A DNA stretch of 6,761 nt. Origin: JBOHPP01 sp050731755 (lineage in GTDB: Bacteria; Methylomirabilota; Methylomirabilia; Rokubacteriales; CSP1-6). Positions 1-5,435 of the stretch are shown in pieces. A model generated the notes under the pieces. That model had not been told where the DNA came from and searched no databases. It worked only from the letters and a program-made list of their open reading frames with translations. A program made the translations under genes and the position numbers. The DNA is taken from the NCBI GenBank assembly GCA_050731755.1, contig JBOHPP010000042.1, forward strand, positions 1-6,761, read 5' to 3'. Position 1 is the stretch's first letter, and every line of letters starts with the position of its first letter.

Positions 1-715
1 CCTTGAGCTTGACGGCCACGATCTTCGCCCGCCGGGCGCCGGCCTCGGCGATCAGGAGCACCTCGGCCACCCCGTAGAGGCCCATGATGACCGGCACCAG
101 CTCGATACCCTGAGAGAGCTGGACGGAGCCGAAGGTGAAGCGCCGGATCGCCGAGATCGGCTCCATGCCCACCGTGCCCAGCGCCAGGCCGATGGCCACG
201 AGGACGAACGCCTGGAGCACCGAGCCGCCGCTCAGGCGCGAGAGCAGGAGGAGCCCGGCCAGGGCCATCGCGAAGTACTCGGGCGGGCCGAAGCGCAGGG
301 CCTGCTCGGCGAGCCAGGAGGACGCCAGGACGATGCCGACGACCCCGAGCGACCCCGCCACGAACGAACCGACGCCGGCCACGGCCAGGGCCGCGCCCGC
401 GCGTCCCTTCCTGGTCATCTGGTAGCCGTCGATCGCGGTGACGACCGATCCCGCCTCGCCGGGCACGTTGATCAGGATCGAGGTCGTGGAGCCCCCGTAC
501 ATCGAGCCGTAGTAGATGCCGGCGAGCATGATCAGAGCGGTCGCGGGCTGGAGCGCGAACGTGGACGGCAGGAGCAGGGCCATCGCCCCCACCGGCCCGA
601 TCCCGGGAAGGATGCCGACGATGGTGCCGACCACGACGCCGACGAAGCAGGCCAGGAGGTTGCCCGGCGTCAGCGCGATCGAGAACCCGTAGGCGAGACC
701 TTCCAGCGGGCCCAC
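1..715 (-). CDS. tctA: TctA-family large permease subunit of a tripartite tricarboxylate transporter (3' end beyond window)
   Basis: This is the large multi-spanning inner-membrane subunit of a TTT secondary transporter, which moves carboxylate-type substrates delivered by the periplasmic TctC protein. I translated it from the minus strand. It opens with VGPLEGLAYGFSIALTP, followed by GTIVGILPGIGPVGAMALLLP (residues ~30-50), the family hallmark GIYYGSMYGGSTTSILINVP (~66-85) with PGEAGS and DGY, then FGPPEYFAMALAGL and GLALGTVGMEPISAIRRFTFG. These are characteristic TctA stretches, with alternating hydrophobic segments throughout. About 238 codons are present; family members are usually near 500, so roughly the second half lies off the left edge. 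I chose the GTG at 713-715, 13 nt after the tctB stop, because no ATG lies upstream in frame and the family N-terminus starts just here; only a weak purine run (GGACGG) precedes it. It is the last gene of the tctC-tctB-tctA run. The substrate cannot be read from the sequence. Confidence 0.93.
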   Translation of the reverse strand, partial: MGPLEGLAYGFSIALTPGNLLACFVGVVVGTIVGILPGIGPVGAMALLLPSTFALQPATALIMLAGIYYGSMYGGSTTSILINVPGEAGSVVTAIDGYQMTRKGRAGAALAVAGVGSFVAGSLGVVGIVLASSWLAEQALRFGPPEYFAMALAGLLLLSRLSGGSVLQAFVLVAIGLALGTVGMEPISAIRRFTFGSVQLSQGIELVPVIMGLYGVAEVLLIAEAGARRAKIVAVKLK

Positions 716-728
716 GAGCCGTCCGGTC

Positions 729-1175
729 TCAGTCGAACAGGACGCCGCGCGGGAGGGGAACGCTCAGCAGCACGCCGAAGAGGTAATACGAGACCGCCGC
801 GCTCGCGAGACCGATCACCAGCGCCGATGTCCACCCGGCCCCGAGCCGCCTGAGCAAGACGGCGACGAAGACGAGCGCGGCGACCGGATATCCGACCCAG
901 GAGAGCAGCAGACAGAACCCGACGAGGGCGCCCGCGGTGGCTCCGACCCGTCCGAGGCCCTCGATCGGGGCCCCGCGATGCTCGAGGGGCGCCGGGGCCC
1001 GCCGGAACGCGGTCACCGTCCACGCGAGCGCCATGACCGCGCCGAACGCTCCGATGGCGAGCGGGAAGAACCCAGCCCCGGGCCGCGCGGTCGTCCCGGC
1101 CGGCAGCGCGAGCGCGCTCAGCAGATACGCGCCGCTCGCCGCGACGACGACCAGGGCCAGGAGCCGCTCGGTCAT
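729..1175 (-). CDS. tctB: TctB-family small membrane subunit of a tripartite tricarboxylate transporter
   Basis: A 148-residue hydrophobic protein matching the small subunit of TTT transporters in size, position and topology. Hydrophobic segments lie near residues 4-24, 38-57, 78-108 and 113-140, fitting the usual four-helix layout. The GAGFFPLAIG stretch (33-42), just before the second helix, resembles the conserved proline/FFP region of TctB proteins. TctB proteins vary a lot in sequence, so identification rests largely on context: it sits between a clear tctC and a clear tctA. The ATG at 1173-1175 follows the tctC stop by 4 nt, which suggests translational coupling; the GTAGGT upstream (inside the end of tctC) is a weak SD. 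TctB is thought to assist TctA in the membrane, but its exact role is less well defined. The antisense reading of this region has no family-like features. Confidence 0.87.
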   Translation of the reverse strand: MTERLLALVVVAASGAYLLSALALPAGTTARPGAGFFPLAIGAFGAVMALAWTVTAFRRAPAPLEHRGAPIEGLGRVGATAGALVGFCLLLSWVGYPVAALVFVAVLLRRLGAGWTSALVIGLASAAVSYYLFGVLLSVPLPRGVLFD

Positions 1176-1179
1176 CGAC

Positions 1180-2154
1180 CTACTTCTTCTTGACCATCCC
1201 CAGACGGGTGAGCACGTCGGTGTGGACCGCGAACTCCTTTCTGAGATCCGCGCGGAGCTGGTCGCCGGCGCGGTAGTCGATGTCGATCACCCGCTGCTTG
1301 ATCGTGTTGACGAACTGCGGGTCCTCCATGGCGGCTTTGACGGCGTCGTGGATGTACTTTTGCACGGGCCCGGGCGTGCCCTTGGGCGCCACGAACGAGA
1401 ACCACGCGCCGCTGGGGGAGTCACCCCAGCCGAGCTCCTTGGCCGCCGGCGCGTCGGGGAAGGCGGGGTGGCGCTTCGTCTGGGAGACCATGAGCACCCG
1501 TATCTTGCCGCCATCGACCAGCGGCTTCACCTCGCCGGGCTGGGCCATCAGCCCTTCGATGTGCCCTCCGAGCAGCGCCGGGCTCGACTCGCCCCAGCCC
1601 GAGAACGGGACGTGGGTGAGATTGACGCCGGCCAGGCGCTTCATCTCCTCGAGATTCAGATGGCTGGAGGTGCCCTCGCCTGGCGACCCCACGCGCAGCT
1701 TGCCGGGACTGGCCTTGGCCGCGTTCACGAATTCCTGGACCGTCTTCCAGGGCGCGTCGGCCTTGACGCACAGCAGCGAGTAGAACGAGACCACGTTGAT
1801 AATCGGCTCGTAGTCGTCGGGCGTCTTGTACGGCAAGTCGTTGAGCTGTGGATGGATCACCAGCGTGGAGAGCGGGGCCAGGATGAGGGTGTGACCGTCA
1901 GGCTTGGCCTGCACCAGCTCGGCCACGGCCAGCGAGCCACCGCCGCCCGGCCGGCTCACGATGGCCACGCCCTTGGGGAACTTCTTCTTGAGGCCCGCCT
2001 CGGTAAGCGCGCGCGACACGATGTCGACCATGCCGCCCGGCGGATAGCCGGTCAGAAGAGTGAGCGACCGCTCGGGGTATTGGGCACCAGCCGGGGCGGT
2101 GGCGGTGAGCGCGAACGTGAGGATCAGGAACGCGACCAGAGCGATGCGACGCAT
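1180..2154 (-). CDS. tctC: TctC-family periplasmic solute-binding protein (Bug-type) of a tripartite tricarboxylate transporter
   Basis: A 324-residue extracytoplasmic binding protein that captures the substrate and passes it to the TctA/TctB membrane unit. The N-terminus is a typical Sec signal peptide (MRRIALVAFLILTFALTATA, then PAGA) with likely cleavage after AGA at residue 24. The mature protein opens with YPERSLTLLTGYPPGGMVD, matching the Bug-family P-x-(R/K)-x-(I/L) ... PGG-x-x-D signature. RPGGGGS occupies the usual second glycine-rich loop, and the C-terminal half carries the expected mature-domain pattern (AFPDAPAAKELG, FVAPKGTPGPV). Length is normal for the family. I chose the ATG at 2152-2154 over an in-frame upstream ATG at 2223 because it follows a strong SD (GGAGGTG) and begins exactly at the signal peptide; the longer form would put 23 non-signal residues in front. 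First gene of the transporter operon, divergent from the dinB-like gene. The ligand is unknown; this family binds diverse carboxylates. Confidence 0.94.
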   Translation of the reverse strand: MRRIALVAFLILTFALTATAPAGAQYPERSLTLLTGYPPGGMVDIVSRALTEAGLKKKFPKGVAIVSRPGGGGSLAVAELVQAKPDGHTLILAPLSTLVIHPQLNDLPYKTPDDYEPIINVVSFYSLLCVKADAPWKTVQEFVNAAKASPGKLRVGSPGEGTSSHLNLEEMKRLAGVNLTHVPFSGWGESSPALLGGHIEGLMAQPGEVKPLVDGGKIRVLMVSQTKRHPAFPDAPAAKELGWGDSPSGAWFSFVAPKGTPGPVQKYIHDAVKAAMEDPQFVNTIKQRVIDIDYRAGDQLRADLRKEFAVHTDVLTRLGMVKKK

Positions 2155-2275
2155 GAAGGCCACCTCCGTGTCGGGACGCTTTAACGGTCCAGTCGACGCT
2201 GCGGTGAAGGGACTGTAGCACAAGTCAGGGTATACTCAGGCGACGTCGGCAGCAGCCAAGCCCAAGGAGACCCCG
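2155..2275. promoter_or_regulatory. Divergent promoter region between tctC and the dinB-like gene
   Basis: This 121-bp gap separates two divergent genes, so both promoters should lie here. On the plus strand, TATACT (2231-2236) is a good -10-like hexamer about 40 nt before the dinB start, but no convincing -35 sits at 16-18 nt spacing. On the minus strand, TGCTACAGT (2212-2220) resembles an extended -10 (TGn plus TACAGT), with a poor -35 (CTGAGT at 2234-2239); it would give a tctC leader of about 50 nt. AAGGAG (2264-2269), 6 nt before the ATG at 2276, is the dinB SD. The candidate -10s are nearly adjacent, so the two promoters could compete. I see no clear operator. Locations are inferred from matches by eye only. 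Confidence 0.4.
2161..2167 (-). promoter_or_regulatory. Ribosome binding site that fixes the tctC start
   Basis: The minus strand reads GGAGGTG, with 6 nt between it and the ATG at 2154. This near-consensus SD selects the signal-peptide start over the in-frame ATG at 2223. Confidence 0.8.
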
Positions 2276-2884
2276 ATGCCACTTCCCAAGCCGGTGCAGG
2301 CGTTGTGGGACACACTCGAGGCCGCGCGGGCCGAGGTGCTGCGCGAAGTGGGAGGCCTGTCCCAGACCCAGGCCGACTGGCGGCCGGGAGAGAAGGACTG
2401 GTCGGTCGGCGAGGTGGTGCACCACCTCACGATCGCCGAGATCGCCACCGGTAAGCTCACGACGAAGCTCGTCCGCGAGGCTGACGCCGCCGGCCGCCTG
2501 GCGCCGTTTCCGGCGGACCTCACGCAGTTCACACCGCTGCCGCCTTCGTCGGCGGGACCGGGCGAAGCGCCGGCGGTGGTGTGGCCGGAGCGCGGCAAGC
2601 CCATCGATGAGCTGGTCGCCACGATGAAGTCCACGCGGGAACGCAGCCGGCAGTCCGTCGAGCGGCTGGCCACCGTCGATCCGCGCAAGCTCGTGTTCCC
2701 CCATTTCCGCCTGGGCGAGTTGGACCTCGGCCAGTGGTGGACCCTTCAAGCCGATCACGACCGCATCCACCTCGGGCAGATCCGCGACATCAAGCACGCG
2801 CCAGGGTTTCCGCGGAACGAACCCAGCGCACCTGGAACAGGCCACCCACGAACCGAGCCGGGCTCGCGGCACTCGGTACCATGA
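2276..2884 (+). CDS. DinB-superfamily (DinB_2-like) putative metal-binding protein with a repeat-encoded tail
   Basis: A 202-residue protein of the DinB/YfiT-like four-helix-bundle superfamily. DWSVGEVVHHL (41-51) carries the helix-2 histidine, and DHDRIHLGQI (160-169) gives the H-x3-H pair (H161, H165) that typically completes a three-His metal site. WRPGEKDWSVGEVVHHL is the most family-like stretch. Biochemical roles in this superfamily vary (thiol transferases, hydrolases, unknown), so no reaction can be assigned. The ATG at 2276 follows AAGGAG at proper spacing. The family domain normally finishes shortly after the HLGQI helix; here the last ~22 codons (from about N181) lie inside a 65-bp repeat and add a tail including EPSAPGTGHPR. 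The TGA stop (2882-2884) overlaps an ATG (2881-2883) as ATGA. It leads a same-strand run with the sulfur-carrier and TtuA genes; a functional link to tRNA thiolation is not evident. Confidence 0.85.
   Translation: MPLPKPVQALWDTLEAARAEVLREVGGLSQTQADWRPGEKDWSVGEVVHHLTIAEIATGKLTTKLVREADAAGRLAPFPADLTQFTPLPPSSAGPGEAPAVVWPERGKPIDELVATMKSTRERSRQSVERLATVDPRKLVFPHFRLGELDLGQWWTLQADHDRIHLGQIRDIKHAPGFPRNEPSAPGTGHPRTEPGSRHSVP
2818..2884 (+). repeat. Gene-junction repeat, copy 1 (end of dinB-like gene)
   Basis: First copy of a ~65-bp repeat. Positions 2820-2886 are identical to 2885-2951, making a perfect tandem pair with a 65-bp period. It supplies the last 22 codons (counting the stop) of the dinB-like gene and ends in ATGA, whose TGA is the dinB stop. 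Read in the dinB frame it encodes EPSAPGTGHPR followed by TEPGSRHSVP. It contains the short inverted repeats CCTG-GAA-CAGG and CGAGC-CGG-GCTCG. Confidence 0.95.
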
Positions 2885-2949
2885 AACCCAGCGCACCTGG
2901 AACAGGCCACCCACGAACCGAGCCGGGCTCGCGGCACTCGGTACCATGA
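2881..2949 (+). other. 22-codon mini-ORF made by the tandem repeat, bridging dinB and ttuB
   Basis: ATG at 2881-2883 overlaps the dinB stop (ATGA) and opens a 22-codon frame reading MKPSAPGTGHPR then TEPGSRHSVP. It stops at TGA 2947-2949, itself overlapping the ttuB ATG (ATGA). It lies wholly inside repeat copy 2 and has no SD of its own. It could pass reinitiating ribosomes from dinB to ttuB, or be a by-product of the duplication. There is no evidence that the peptide has a function. Confidence 0.3.
2885..2949 (+). repeat. Gene-junction repeat, copy 2 (before ttuB-like gene)
   Basis: Second, perfect tandem copy of the 65-bp repeat. Its terminal ATGA supplies the start codon of the sulfur-carrier gene (ATG 2946-2948). 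No SD-like purine run precedes that ATG; the repeat end reads CGGCACTCGGTACC. The duplication junction shows an AA microhomology (AACCC at the repeat start, AAAGTC after the repeat), as expected for slippage or unequal recombination. Confidence 0.95.
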
Positions 2950-3206
2950 AAGTCATTCTCAGAAACCCGCGGCGTGAGGTCGAGGTGCGGGGCGGCCGCC
3001 GCGTGAAGGACGTCCTGCGCGACCTCGAGATCATCCCGGAAACCGTGCTGGTGATCCGCGGCGACACGCTGATCACGCTGGACCAGCTCGTCGCCGACCA
3101 CGACACCATCGAGCTGCGTCCGGTGATGTCAGGGGGATGCGAACCCAGCGCCCCTGGAACAGGCCACCCACGGCTCAAGCCGGCCTCGCGGACCTCGCTA
3201 GAATGA
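2946..3206 (+). CDS. ttuB: ThiS/MoaD-like sulfur-carrier protein (TtuB type) with a C-terminal extension past Gly-Gly
   Basis: An 86-residue protein whose first 64 residues are a complete small beta-grasp sulfur carrier: MKVILRNPRREVEVRGG, then VLRDLEIIPETVLVIRGD, then DTIELRPVMSGG. Carriers of this type are adenylated and thiocarboxylated at a C-terminal Gly-Gly and donate sulfur; TtuB does so for 2-thiouridine/2-thioribothymidine synthesis in tRNA. The immediate downstream neighbour is a TtuA-type thiolase, supporting TtuB over MoaD or ThiS. Oddly, the frame does not stop after G63-G64. It runs on through C65 and 21 more residues (EPSAPGTGHPR...), encoded by repeat copy 3, to a TGA at 3204-3206 that overlaps the ttuA ATG. 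As encoded, the diglycine is internal and would need proteolytic exposure (for instance by a JAMM-type protease) to work, unless the tail is tolerated. The start has no SD and overlaps the mini-ORF stop. No E1-like activating enzyme is in this window. Confidence 0.88.
   Translation: MKVILRNPRREVEVRGGRRVKDVLRDLEIIPETVLVIRGDTLITLDQLVADHDTIELRPVMSGGCEPSAPGTGHPRLKPASRTSLE
3140..3206 (+). repeat. Gene-junction repeat, copy 3 (ttuB/ttuA junction)
   Basis: Third, diverged copy: 3142-3208 aligns without gaps to 2820-2886 with 11 mismatches in 67 (about 84% identity). The first 31 bases differ at only one position, and nearly all change is in the last 36. It encodes the ttuB C-terminal extension and ends in ATGA, giving the ttuB stop and the ttuA start. 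The CCTG-GAA-CAGG inverted repeat is kept; the CGAGC/GCTCG stem of copies 1 and 2 is not. Confidence 0.93.
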
Positions 3207-4105
3207 AATGCCGGAAGTGCGGGCAGGGCGCGGTGATCGAGCTGCGGCGGCACAACGCAGCATTCTGTACGCCCGACTTCCTCGACTTCTTCCGTAACCA
3301 GGTCCGCGAGGCCATCCGCCGGCACCGGATGTTCACTGCGGACGAGCAGGTGCTGGTCGCCGTTTCCGGCGGCAAGGACTCGCTGGCGCTGTGGGACGTC
3401 CTGATCGAGGACGGCTATCGGACCAGCGGCCTCTATCTCGACCTCGGCATCTTCGACTACTCGATCGAGTCCCGGGCGAAATGCGAGCGCTTCGCCGCCG
3501 AGCGCGGCGTGCCCCTCATCGTGAGCTGCGTGGCCGACGAGGTCGGGGCGCCGGTGCCCGTCATCAAGCAGGTCACCCGCCGCCCGCCCTGTTCGGGGTG
3601 CGGCCTCAGCAAGCGGTACTTGATGAACCGGGTGGCGCTAGAGCAGGGATTCCCGGTGGTGGCCACCGGCCACAACCTGGACGACGAGGCGGCGACACTC
3701 TTCGGCTCCGTCATGCACTGGCAAACGGAGGCGCTGCCGCGTCAGTCGCCCATGCTGCCGTCCACGCATCCCAAGCTGGTCCGGCGGGTCAAACCCCTGT
3801 ACCGGCTCTCGGAACGCGAGACGGCTGCCTACGCGTTCCTCAGGCGGATCGACTACATCGTCGAGGAGTGCCCCTTCGCCAAGGGAGCGACCTCGATCCA
3901 GCACAAAGAGATCCTCAGCCGGCTGGAGGAGGTTTCTCCGGGAGCCAAGCACAACTTCCTCTTCGGCTTCCTCGACCGGGCGCGAGCGGTTTTCGAGCGC
4001 GCGGAGGCCGTGGACCTGCACGAGTGCGCGCGCTGCGGGCAGGTTACCACCGGCACCGTCTGCGCGTTCTGCAAGCTCAGCGACCAGGTCAAGCGCGCGA
4101 CCTAG
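3203..4105 (+). CDS. ttuA: TtuA-type tRNA 2-thiolation enzyme (TtcA/TtuA PP-loop ATPase family)
   Basis: A 300-residue cytoplasmic enzyme that activates a tRNA uridine/ribothymidine with ATP and inserts sulfur delivered by a TtuB-like carrier. In order: an N-terminal zinc finger (C3, C6, C22), the PP-loop SGGKDS (55-60) for ATP pyrophosphate, PPCSGCG with C130 and C133, GHNLDDEA (156-163), EECPF with C223, and a C-terminal zinc finger (C275, C278, C287, C290). C130/C133/C223 correspond to the three Cys that hold the [4Fe-4S] cluster in characterised TtuA, and the paired zinc fingers separate TtuA from plain TtcA. Nothing essential looks missing. I chose the ATG at 3203 because MKCRKCG is the family N-terminus; an in-frame ATG at 3137 would prepend 22 repeat-encoded residues. 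No SD precedes it, and the start overlaps the ttuB stop. In Thermus this system makes 2-thioribothymidine at position 54; the target here is inferred. Confidence 0.94.
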   Translation: MKCRKCGQGAVIELRRHNAAFCTPDFLDFFRNQVREAIRRHRMFTADEQVLVAVSGGKDSLALWDVLIEDGYRTSGLYLDLGIFDYSIESRAKCERFAAERGVPLIVSCVADEVGAPVPVIKQVTRRPPCSGCGLSKRYLMNRVALEQGFPVVATGHNLDDEAATLFGSVMHWQTEALPRQSPMLPSTHPKLVRRVKPLYRLSERETAAYAFLRRIDYIVEECPFAKGATSIQHKEILSRLEEVSPGAKHNFLFGFLDRARAVFERAEAVDLHECARCGQVTTGTVCAFCKLSDQVKRAT

Positions 4106-4126
4106 CGTCCGGGCGATCGCGTCGCT

Positions 4127-5422
4127 ATGCGCAGGGCGATCGTGATCAGTATCGACGGGCTGGCGTCGTTCTACTGGGACGATCCGGCCGTGCGCATGCC
4201 GACCCTCCGGCGGCTGGCCGAGCGAGGCGTGGTGGCCGCCCGGATGGAGACGGTGTATCCCAGCACCACCTGGCCCACCCACGTGAGTCTCGTCACCGGC
4301 GTGAGGCCGGCGCGTCACGGCGTCGTCGGCAACAGCGTCCTGAACCGGAAGACGAGCGCGCCCGAGGATCTGACCGGCGACCCGGTGTACGACGCCGTGG
4401 ACCTGTTGCGCGCCCCCACGGTCTACGATGTCGCCCACGCCGCCGGACGGCGCACCGCGGGAATCGACTGGCCGGCGACGCGGCACTCCCCGTCACTCGA
4501 CTTCAGCCTGCCGTTCTTCAAGGACCAGGCGGTCTTCGAGAAGCACACGCCGGCCGACGTGTGGAAGGAGCTGGGCGCGCTGGGCTACCCCCTCGACCGA
4601 CAGGGCGAGTGGGCTCAACTCCCCAAGCGCTTTCTCAAGGACGCAATGGTCGCCGACGTCGCCGCCCACGTGTTCCACCGCCACCGACCCGACTTGCTGC
4701 TGGCGCACTTCCTCTGCGTGGATAGCCTGCAGCACCTGCACGGGCCGCGCTCCCCCGAGGCCTACTGGGCCATCGAGTACGTGGACGGGCTCATCGGCCG
4801 GCTGCTGGGCACGCTGCCTGCCGACGAGCTGGCCGAGCGCACGGCCCTCCTCGTCGTCTCCGACCATGGTTTCCTGCCCGTGAGCCGCGAGATCCGCCCC
4901 AATGTGTGGCTCCGCCAGCGGGGGCTGCTACGCGTCAACGCCGAGGGCGGCGCCGCAGGAGGCGAGGCGCGCTTCGTGGCGAACCACGGCGCCGGCTATC
5001 TGTATGCCCTGGGCGCCGGCGAACAGGAGCGTCTGCTGCGCGACTTGGCCGGGGCGCTAGGGGCGATCGAGGGCGTGGCCAGGGTCTGGACGCCCGGCGA
5101 TTACCCAGCCCTCGGCCTGCCCACGCCCGCCGAGAACCCGCTCGCCGGCGATCTGCTCCTCGAAGCCGAGCCTGGGTTCTGTTTCGGCGACGAGGCGCGC
5201 GGGGACGGCGTCCTGGGGCCGCCGCGCTATCGCGGCACCCACGGCCACCTGCCCAGCCATGCTGACAATGGCGCCTTCTTTCTGGCCGCCGGGCCGGGGA
5301 TCGCGCGCGGGCAACGGCTGGCGCCGATCCAGAGCCTCGCCGTGGCGCCCACCCTGGCCCAGACGTTGGACATTCCGATGCCGGACACCGAGGGGCGCCC
5401 GCTCGAGATCTTCACTGCCTGA
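4127..5422 (+). CDS. Type I phosphodiesterase/nucleotide pyrophosphatase-family hydrolase (alkaline phosphatase superfamily)
   Basis: A 431-residue putative metal-dependent phosphodiesterase/phosphatase. The core motifs are in the expected order: D10 in VISIDGLA (first metal ligand), YPSTTWPTHVSLVTG (44-58) with T48 as the likely nucleophile, CVDSLQHLHG (197-206) giving D199 and H203, VVSDHGF (243-249) giving D246 and H247, and GTHGHLPSHADNGAFFLAAGPGI (370-392) giving H372. This is the two-zinc pattern of the NPP branch, where the nucleophile is Thr. No signal peptide or membrane anchor is visible, so it is probably cytoplasmic. Substrate is unknown; the family includes nucleotide pyrophosphatases and phosphonoacetate hydrolases. 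The ATG at 4127 lies 21 nt after ttuA with no strong SD, so co-transcription with ttuA is likely. There is no evident functional link to tRNA thiolation. It converges with the slyD-like gene, leaving 13 bp between them. Confidence 0.88.
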   Translation: MRRAIVISIDGLASFYWDDPAVRMPTLRRLAERGVVAARMETVYPSTTWPTHVSLVTGVRPARHGVVGNSVLNRKTSAPEDLTGDPVYDAVDLLRAPTVYDVAHAAGRRTAGIDWPATRHSPSLDFSLPFFKDQAVFEKHTPADVWKELGALGYPLDRQGEWAQLPKRFLKDAMVADVAAHVFHRHRPDLLLAHFLCVDSLQHLHGPRSPEAYWAIEYVDGLIGRLLGTLPADELAERTALLVVSDHGFLPVSREIRPNVWLRQRGLLRVNAEGGAAGGEARFVANHGAGYLYALGAGEQERLLRDLAGALGAIEGVARVWTPGDYPALGLPTPAENPLAGDLLLEAEPGFCFGDEARGDGVLGPPRYRGTHGHLPSHADNGAFFLAAGPGIARGQRLAPIQSLAVAPTLAQTLDIPMPDTEGRPLEIFTA

Positions 5423-5435
5423 GCCGGCCGGGACC

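Noticed and set aside
937..2184. A 415-codon plus-strand open frame opposite tctB and tctC
   Set aside because: Shadow of GC-rich coding DNA: Arg/His/Gly-rich low-complexity translation, no SD, and fully overlaps two well-recognised transporter genes.
2155..2223. Longer tctC start at 2223
   Set aside because: Would place 23 residues ahead of a perfect signal peptide; the 2154 start has the strong SD.
3197..3205. TAGAAT at the end of repeat copy 3 as a promoter -10 for ttuA
   Set aside because: It overlaps the ttuA ATG, too close to give a transcript including the start codon, and copies 1 and 2 have TACCAT instead.
2818..3206. CRISPR array or REP/BIME cluster
   Set aside because: Copies are 65 bp, two directly abutting and one 190 bp away across a whole gene; no regular spacers, no cas genes, and no long palindromic stem conserved in all copies.
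2225..3325. A 366-codon minus-strand open frame through dinB, ttuB and the repeats
   Set aside because: Antisense to three recognised genes, no family features; its internal repetition only reflects the DNA repeat.
3391..4725. A 444-codon plus-strand frame overlapping ttuA and the phosphodiesterase gene
   Set aside because: Arg/Gly/Pro/Ala-rich out-of-frame reading across two genes with intact catalytic motifs in the real frames.
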